Source of the DNA: Oleiagrimonas sp036379395
Lineage (GTDB): Bacteria > Pseudomonadota > Gammaproteobacteria > Xanthomonadales > Rhodanobacteraceae
Assembly (NCBI GenBank): GCA_036379395.1
Contig: DASVGR010000026.1
Span: forward strand, 1 to 12,836
Length of the DNA: 12,836 nt
Direction: 5' to 3'
The notes under the pieces are model-generated. The model saw nothing but the letters and a program-made list of their open reading frames with translations, ran no database searches and was not told where the DNA came from. Position numbers and translations under genes: made by a program. Shown here piece after piece: positions 8,650-12,836 of this stretch; position 1 is the first letter of the stretch; each line of letters starts with the position of its first letter.

Positions 8650-8723
8650 CCTTTGGTTTACAGTTTTGATGCATGCACGTTCCACCCATGAACGCGCACC
8701 ATGCCTTGCCCAGTGAGCTGACC

Positions 8724-10166
8724 ATGACGTTTTCCCACGGCCACACCTCGCCCGACGCCATCGTCGAAACCGACATCCCGGCGCGCCTCGACCGCCTGCC
8801 ATGGTGCGGCTTTCATACCTTGGTCATCGTCGCGCTGGGCATCACCTGGATTCTGGACGGGCTGGAGGTGACCCTGGCCGGCGCGGTGTCGGGCGCGCTG
8901 GAATCCAGCCCCGTATTGCATTTGACTGACGCACAGGTCGGCCTGTCGGCCAGCCTGTACCTGGTCGGCGCGGTCGGCGGCGCGGTGTTTTTCGGCTGGC
9001 TGACCGACAAGCTGGGGCGCAAGAAGCTGTTCAGCATCACGCTGGGCTTGTACCTCGTCGCCACCGCGCTGACGGCCTTCAGCTGGAACGTGGAAAGCTT
9101 CGTCATTTTTCGCCTTTTGACCGGCGCCGGCATCGGCGGCGAGTACGCGGCCATCAATTCAGCCATCCAGGAGTTGATCCCGGCGCGTTATCGCGGCCGC
9201 ATTGACCTCGCCATCAACGGCAGTTTCTGGATCGGCGCGGCGCTGGGCGCGCTGGGTGCCGTGATCATGCTCGACCCGCATCTGCTGCCGGCCGACATGG
9301 GCTGGCGCGCGGCCTTCGGCATCGGCGCCTGCCTGGGGTTGATCATTCTGTATCTGCGCCACTTCTTGCCCGAAAGCCCGCGCTGGCTGATGGTGCACGG
9401 ACGCGTGGACGAGGCCGAGCACATCCTCGCGCGCATCGAGCAACGCGCCGGCATCACCGATGTGCCCGCCGACTTGCCGCGCTGGCGCCTGCGTCGTCAC
9501 GACACGCGCGTGCTCGACGTGCTGCGTTCGCTGTTCAAGCTGTATCCAAAGCGCTCGCTGCTGGGCATCATCCTGATGGCTGCGCAGGCGTTTTTCTACA
9601 ACGCCATCTTCTTCACCTACGCGCTGGTGCTGGGCCGTTTTTTTGGCGTGCCATCGGCGGACATCGGCCTGTACCTGCTGCCGTTCGCGGCCGGCAACGT
9701 GCTCGGGCCGTGGCTGCTGGGTCGCTTTTTCGACACATTGGGCCGACGCGTCATGATCACGCTCACCTACGCGCTGTCGGGCCTGCTGCTGGCGCTGACG
9801 GCGTGGCTGTTCGTCGAAGGCTGGCTCACCGCCACCGGACAGACCATCGCCTGGAGCGTGGTGTTCTTCTTCGCCTCGGCAGCAGCCAGCTCGGCATATT
9901 TGACCGTCGGCGAAAGTTTTCCGCTGGAAGTGCGCGCGCTGGCGATCGCCCTGTTCTACGCACTGGGTACCGGCCTGGGCGGCGTGGTCGGGCCGTGGTT
10001 TTTCGGCCTGCTGATCGGCAGTGGCGAGCGCACGGAAGTGGCGCAGGGCTACGTGGTTGGCGCGGTACTGATGCTGATCGCCGCGGCGGCCGCATGGCGC
10101 TGGTGCATCGCGGCCGAGCGCAAAAGTCTGGAAGACATCGCCGCGCCGCTGTCCAGCGACGGCTGA
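8724..10166 (+). CDS. MFS sugar transporter
   Basis: A 480-residue inner-membrane major facilitator superfamily permease, probably a proton-coupled sugar porter. About 12 hydrophobic segments are visible. GWLTDKLGRKK (91-101) is the loop 2-3 signature, RLLTGAGIGGEYAAIN lies in the TM4-5 region, PESPRWL (216-222) is the sugar-porter motif at the end of TM6, and FDTLGRRVM is the second-half copy of the loop signature. The start is uncertain. ATG 8724 has a weak AGTGAG 6 nt upstream and leaves a normal cytoplasmic tail, while in-frame ATGs at 8688 and 8673 lack any ribosome site. In context it would move the sugar delivered by the TonB receptor from periplasm to cytoplasm intact, where the phosphorylase acts. 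A terminator precedes it and I see no convincing promoter, so expression may depend on read-through. It converges on pgeF with 34 bp between. The family is sure; the substrate is inferred. Confidence 0.93.
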   Translation: MTFSHGHTSPDAIVETDIPARLDRLPWCGFHTLVIVALGITWILDGLEVTLAGAVSGALESSPVLHLTDAQVGLSASLYLVGAVGGAVFFGWLTDKLGRKKLFSITLGLYLVATALTAFSWNVESFVIFRLLTGAGIGGEYAAINSAIQELIPARYRGRIDLAINGSFWIGAALGALGAVIMLDPHLLPADMGWRAAFGIGACLGLIILYLRHFLPESPRWLMVHGRVDEAEHILARIEQRAGITDVPADLPRWRLRRHDTRVLDVLRSLFKLYPKRSLLGIILMAAQAFFYNAIFFTYALVLGRFFGVPSADIGLYLLPFAAGNVLGPWLLGRFFDTLGRRVMITLTYALSGLLLALTAWLFVEGWLTATGQTIAWSVVFFFASAAASSAYLTVGESFPLEVRALAIALFYALGTGLGGVVGPWFFGLLIGSGERTEVAQGYVVGAVLMLIAAAAAWRWCIAAERKSLEDIAAPLSSDG

Positions 10167-10200
10167 CACGCCGCGCCCAGCCTGGCTGGATCAAACGCCG

Positions 10201-10962
10201 TCACGCGCGCGGATCAAGCCACACCAGGCTGGCAAAACGTCCGCTGCGGGCGCCCTCGCGGCGGTACGAATAAAAGCGTCCGTCGGCAAAGGTGTCGAAG
10301 CCGCCGCCATCGATCCGGCCCACGCCCAGCGCCTCCAGCCGACGCCGGGCCAGCGCGGCCAGATCGGCATGCCAATGGCCGGGACGGGTCGGCGCGAACG
10401 CCGTTCCGGCATCCGCATCGGTCGCCACGAAAGCCGCACGCACTTCTTCGCCCACCTCGTACGAAACCGCGCCGATACATGGCCCCAGCCACGCGCAAAC
10501 ATGCGCGGCCGGTGTGACCATGGCGGCCAGCGTGGCCTCCAGCACGCCGGCGGCCAGCCCCCGCCAGCCGGCGTGTGCGGCCGCGATTTCCCGACCGTCG
10601 TCGGCGGCAAACAGCACCGGCAGACAGTCGGCCGTCTGGATCGCCAGCACCGTGCCGGGAATGCGCGACACGGCGGCGTCAGCTTGCGGCTCGGCCGCTG
10701 TCGAAAGCGGGCCCAGCTCGGCGACCGTGGTGCCATGCACCTGACGCAGCCAGCGCGGCGGCGATGGCAGGCCCAACGCATGGCGCAAGGCGTCACGGTT
10801 GCTCAGGACGACATCGCGCTCATCGCCACTGTTGAGGCCCAGGTTCATGCGTGCATAGGGCGGTGCGGACACGCCCGGTCCATGCCGCGTGGTGACGGCC
10901 GCGCCCACGCCGCGCGGCGCCGGCCAGTCGGGAAACAACCAAGGATCGGGCATCGCTGTCAT
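10201..10962 (-). CDS. pgeF: PgeF (YfiH), peptidoglycan editing factor of the multicopper-oxidase-like family
   Basis: A 253-residue cytoplasmic protein of the YfiH/DUF152 family, which in E. coli prevents misincorporation of L-Ser for L-Ala in peptidoglycan precursors and is often annotated as laccase or polyphenol oxidase. The three metal-ligand motifs are present: RQVHGT (H76), TADCLPV (C113) and AAHAGWRG (H130), together with GPCIG (160-164) and GRFYSYRR near the C-terminus. Length is normal. The start at 10962 lies 14 nt after the rluD stop codon, so the two genes form an operon, as in many proteobacteria; ATG 10953 is a possible alternative and neither has a strong ribosome site. In E. 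coli the next gene downstream is clpB; here the sugar locus comes between. Identity is secure; the biochemical role is taken from the family. Confidence 0.96.
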   Translation of the reverse strand: MTAMPDPWLFPDWPAPRGVGAAVTTRHGPGVSAPPYARMNLGLNSGDERDVVLSNRDALRHALGLPSPPRWLRQVHGTTVAELGPLSTAAEPQADAAVSRIPGTVLAIQTADCLPVLFAADDGREIAAAHAGWRGLAAGVLEATLAAMVTPAAHVCAWLGPCIGAVSYEVGEEVRAAFVATDADAGTAFAPTRPGHWHADLAALARRRLEALGVGRIDGGGFDTFADGRFYSYRREGARSGRFASLVWLDPRA

Positions 10963-10976
10963 GCTGTCGTACTCGC

Positions 10977-11945
10977 TCAGTCGCGCGCGTGTGCCACGGC
11001 ATCGGCGCGCAGGGTTTCGATCAGGGCCGTCATGTCGGCCGGCCGTTCGGCTTCGAACCGCATGTCCTCGCCGCTGACCGGATGCACGAAGGCCAGACGT
11101 TCGGCATGCAGCGCCTGACGGTGAAACCCGCGCAGCGCCGCCACCACGTCCGGCGAGGCTCCACGCGGCAAGCGCAGGCTGCCGCCGTACAACGGATCAC
11201 CGACCAGGCCGTGGCCGATGTGTGCCATGTGCACGCGGATCTGGTGCGTGCGTCCGGTTTCGAGATTGCACTGGACAAGGCTGTGCGCGCGAAAACGCTC
11301 GCGCACACGGTAATGCGTCACCGCGTGCCTGCCGGCTTGCGCATCGCGCACGGCCTGGCGGATGCGGTCCTTCGGATGCCGGCCGATCGGCTCGTCGATG
11401 CTGTCGCCGGCGATCAACACGCCCTTGACGACGGCTTCGTACTGGCGCGCCACGTCGTGCCGCGACAGCATCGCCACCAGCGCCGTATGCGCGGGCAGCG
11501 AGCGCGCCACCACCATCAGGCCCGAGGTGTCCTTGTCCAGCCGGTGCACGATGCCGGCGCGCGGCAATTGCGCCAAGGCGGGATCGTGGTGCAGCAAGCC
11601 GTTCAGCAGCGTGCCGTCCGGATTGCCGGCACCGGGATGCACGACCAGGCCGGCCGGCTTGACCAGCACCAGCAGGTCGGCGTCCTCGTAACGGATGTCC
11701 AGTTCCATCGCCTGCGGCGCCAGTTCGACCTCGTCGGTCAAAACGGCATCCACGACCACTTCCTCGCCGCCATGCACGCGCGCGCGCGGACGGGCGACGG
11801 CGCCATCCACGCGGATCTGCCCGTCCGCCAGCCACGCCACCAGACGCGATCGCGAGTAGTCGGGGAACATTCGCGCCAGGGATTGATCCAAACGCTGTCC
11901 GGCCAGCTCCAGCGGCACCGCGGCATGATGTCGAATGCGACTCAT
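10977..11945 (-). CDS. rluD: RluD, 23S rRNA pseudouridine synthase (1911/1915/1917)
   Basis: A 322-residue enzyme that isomerises uridines in helix 69 of 23S rRNA to pseudouridine, helping 50S subunit assembly and termination. An S4 RNA-binding domain (about 16-80, with QRLDQSLARMFPDYSRSRL and DGQIRVDGAV) precedes the RluA-type catalytic domain. That domain has HRLDKDTSGL (134-143), with catalytic Asp D137 in the RLD triplet, and GRTHQIRVHMAHIGH with GDPLYGG. The start at 11945 (MSRIRHHA) is chosen because GGAGG lies 5 nt upstream (11951-11955) and the protein begins where the family does; the in-frame ATG at 11990 adds 15 unrelated residues and would leave almost no intergenic DNA to bamD. 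It is divergent from bamD and cotranscribed with pgeF. Assignment to RluD rather than RluC or RluA rests on the S4 domain, its length and the bamD/pgeF neighbours. Confidence 0.96.
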   Translation of the reverse strand: MSRIRHHAAVPLELAGQRLDQSLARMFPDYSRSRLVAWLADGQIRVDGAVARPRARVHGGEEVVVDAVLTDEVELAPQAMELDIRYEDADLLVLVKPAGLVVHPGAGNPDGTLLNGLLHHDPALAQLPRAGIVHRLDKDTSGLMVVARSLPAHTALVAMLSRHDVARQYEAVVKGVLIAGDSIDEPIGRHPKDRIRQAVRDAQAGRHAVTHYRVRERFRAHSLVQCNLETGRTHQIRVHMAHIGHGLVGDPLYGGSLRLPRGASPDVVAALRGFHRQALHAERLAFVHPVSGEDMRFEAERPADMTALIETLRADAVAHARD

Positions 11946-12017
11946 GAACGCCTCCGTGGCAGCATGCCGGTTTCCGCTATCATGGCCCATCGCCCAGTCT
12001 GCATGTCATCTTCTCTT

Positions 12018-12836
12018 ATGCGCGTCATCAAAATTGCTTGCATTGCCTCCCTTGTCCTGGTCCTGGCTTCCTGCTCGATGTTCAAGAGCCGGCCGAACCT
12101 CAACGCCCTGCCGGTGGCAAAGCTGTACCAGACCGGTCGCGACGCGCTGAAAAACGGCAACTACTCCTACGCCGAACAAGCCTACAAGCGTCTCATCGCC
12201 CGCTTCCCGTACGGCGACTACAACCAGCAGGCACAGATCGAGCTGGCTTACGCGCAATACAAGGACGGCAAACCGGATGACGCGTATTCCACCGTCAACC
12301 GCTTCATCAAGACCTACCCGGCGCAAAAGCATATTGCCTATGCGTACTATTTGCGCGGCCTGATCAATTTCGACCGTTCCGGACATTTCGCCCAGCGCGT
12401 GTTCGGTCGCGATTCACGCTCACGCCACGACCAGGGCTACCGGCTGGAATCGTTTGACGATTTCAGCAAGCTGACGCGGCGCTTTCCGGACAGCCGGTAC
12501 ACCAACGACGCGCGCCAGCGCATGATCTACCTGCGCAACGGCCTGGCCATGTTCGAGATCAACGTGGCCGAGTACTACCTGCGCACCAGAGCGTACGTGG
12601 CCTCCGCGCATCGCGCCAAGTACGTCATCCAGCATTACCAGCAATCGCCGGAAACGGGCGATGCACTGGCCATCCTGACGCGCAGCTACCTGGGCCTGAA
12701 CGAACCCAAGCTGGCCAAGCAGACGCGCCAGGTGCTGGCGCTCAACTACCCGCACCATCCGTACCTGACCGATCCCAAGTGGCCGCATTCGGCCTCGACG
12801 CTGCGCCGCATGATTCCGTTCTCGGGGCATCACTGA
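12018..12836 (+). CDS. bamD: BamD, outer-membrane assembly lipoprotein
   Basis: A 272-residue periplasm-facing lipoprotein, the essential TPR component of the BAM complex that folds beta-barrels (such as the TonB receptor in this window) into the outer membrane. A short signal peptide (MRVIKI plus hydrophobic core) ends in the lipobox LASC, with C19 as the lipidated residue. TPR-like repeats follow: LYQTGRDALKNGNYSYAEQAY, then ARFPYGDYNQQAQIELAYAQY, RFIKTYP, and YYLRGLINF, colinear with E. coli BamD. ATG 12018 is chosen because it gives the cleanest lipoprotein signal; ATG 12003 would add MSSSL, and no start has a good ribosome site. The open frame continues far upstream to 10989, but that part is antisense to rluD and is not coding. 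The stop codon is the last three bases of the window. A TATCAT at 11978-11983 may be its -10 box, weakly supported. It is divergent from rluD across 72 bp. Confidence 0.97.
   Translation: MRVIKIACIASLVLVLASCSMFKSRPNLNALPVAKLYQTGRDALKNGNYSYAEQAYKRLIARFPYGDYNQQAQIELAYAQYKDGKPDDAYSTVNRFIKTYPAQKHIAYAYYLRGLINFDRSGHFAQRVFGRDSRSRHDQGYRLESFDDFSKLTRRFPDSRYTNDARQRMIYLRNGLAMFEINVAEYYLRTRAYVASAHRAKYVIQHYQQSPETGDALAILTRSYLGLNEPKLAKQTRQVLALNYPHHPYLTDPKWPHSASTLRRMIPFSGHH

Noticed and set aside
10177..10189. CCAGCC-T-GGCTGG palindrome between the transporter and pgeF as a bidirectional terminator
   Set aside because: The one-nucleotide loop cannot form in RNA without opening the stem, and no T-run follows on either strand.
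10989..12017. Upstream extension of the bamD open frame by 343 codons
   Set aside because: This stretch is antisense to rluD and has no protein-like features; the lipoprotein signal at 12018 marks the true beginning of BamD.

Overview
The window is GC-rich, densely coded bacterial DNA. The proteins (BamD, RluD, PgeF, ClpB of gammaproteobacterial type, a TonB-dependent sugar receptor, and REP hairpins built on a GTAGGAG head) suggest a gammaproteobacterium of the Xanthomonadales/Lysobacterales, possibly Rhodanobacteraceae. That placement is inferred from sequence style, not from a database search.

Two layers are visible. The outer layer is a conserved housekeeping neighbourhood: bamD (12018-12836, +), divergent from rluD (11945-10977, -), then pgeF (10962-10201, -), and clpB (from 1415, -, running off the left edge). 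In E. coli these four genes are adjacent in the same order and relative orientation (bamD / rluD-yfiH-clpB). Here pgeF and clpB are separated by about 8.8 kb.

The inner layer, between pgeF and clpB, is a compact sugar-use locus. A LacI-family regulator (2786-1752, -) is divergent from a GH65 disaccharide phosphorylase fused to a beta-phosphoglucomutase (2962-6033, +). Behind the fusion come a TonB-dependent outer-membrane receptor (6072-8579, +) and an MFS sugar transporter (8724-10166, +). The LacI/GH65 intergenic region has a near-perfect 14-bp palindrome overlapping the -35 box of a good sigma-70-type promoter, plus a weaker abutting palindrome. A rho-independent terminator overlaps the receptor stop codon, so the transporter may be expressed less than, or separately from, the first two genes.

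Inferred pathway: the receptor brings an alpha-glucosidic disaccharide (maltose, trehalose, kojibiose or nigerose; not resolvable by reading) into the periplasm and the MFS protein carries it into the cytoplasm. The GH65 domain splits it with phosphate into beta-glucose-1-phosphate and glucose, and the fused mutase domain turns the former into glucose-6-phosphate. The LacI protein probably senses the sugar or a derivative. No glucokinase, extracellular glycosidase or tonB/exbBD gene lies in the window.

The one stretch over 300 bp without a gene is 1416-1751, between clpB and the LacI gene. It holds the clpB leader with its ribosome binding site (1425-1430) and REP-type inverted repeats in a 100-bp periodic arrangement (1557-1723). 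I recognise nothing else there. I saw no tRNA, rRNA, CRISPR array, insertion sequence or integrase.
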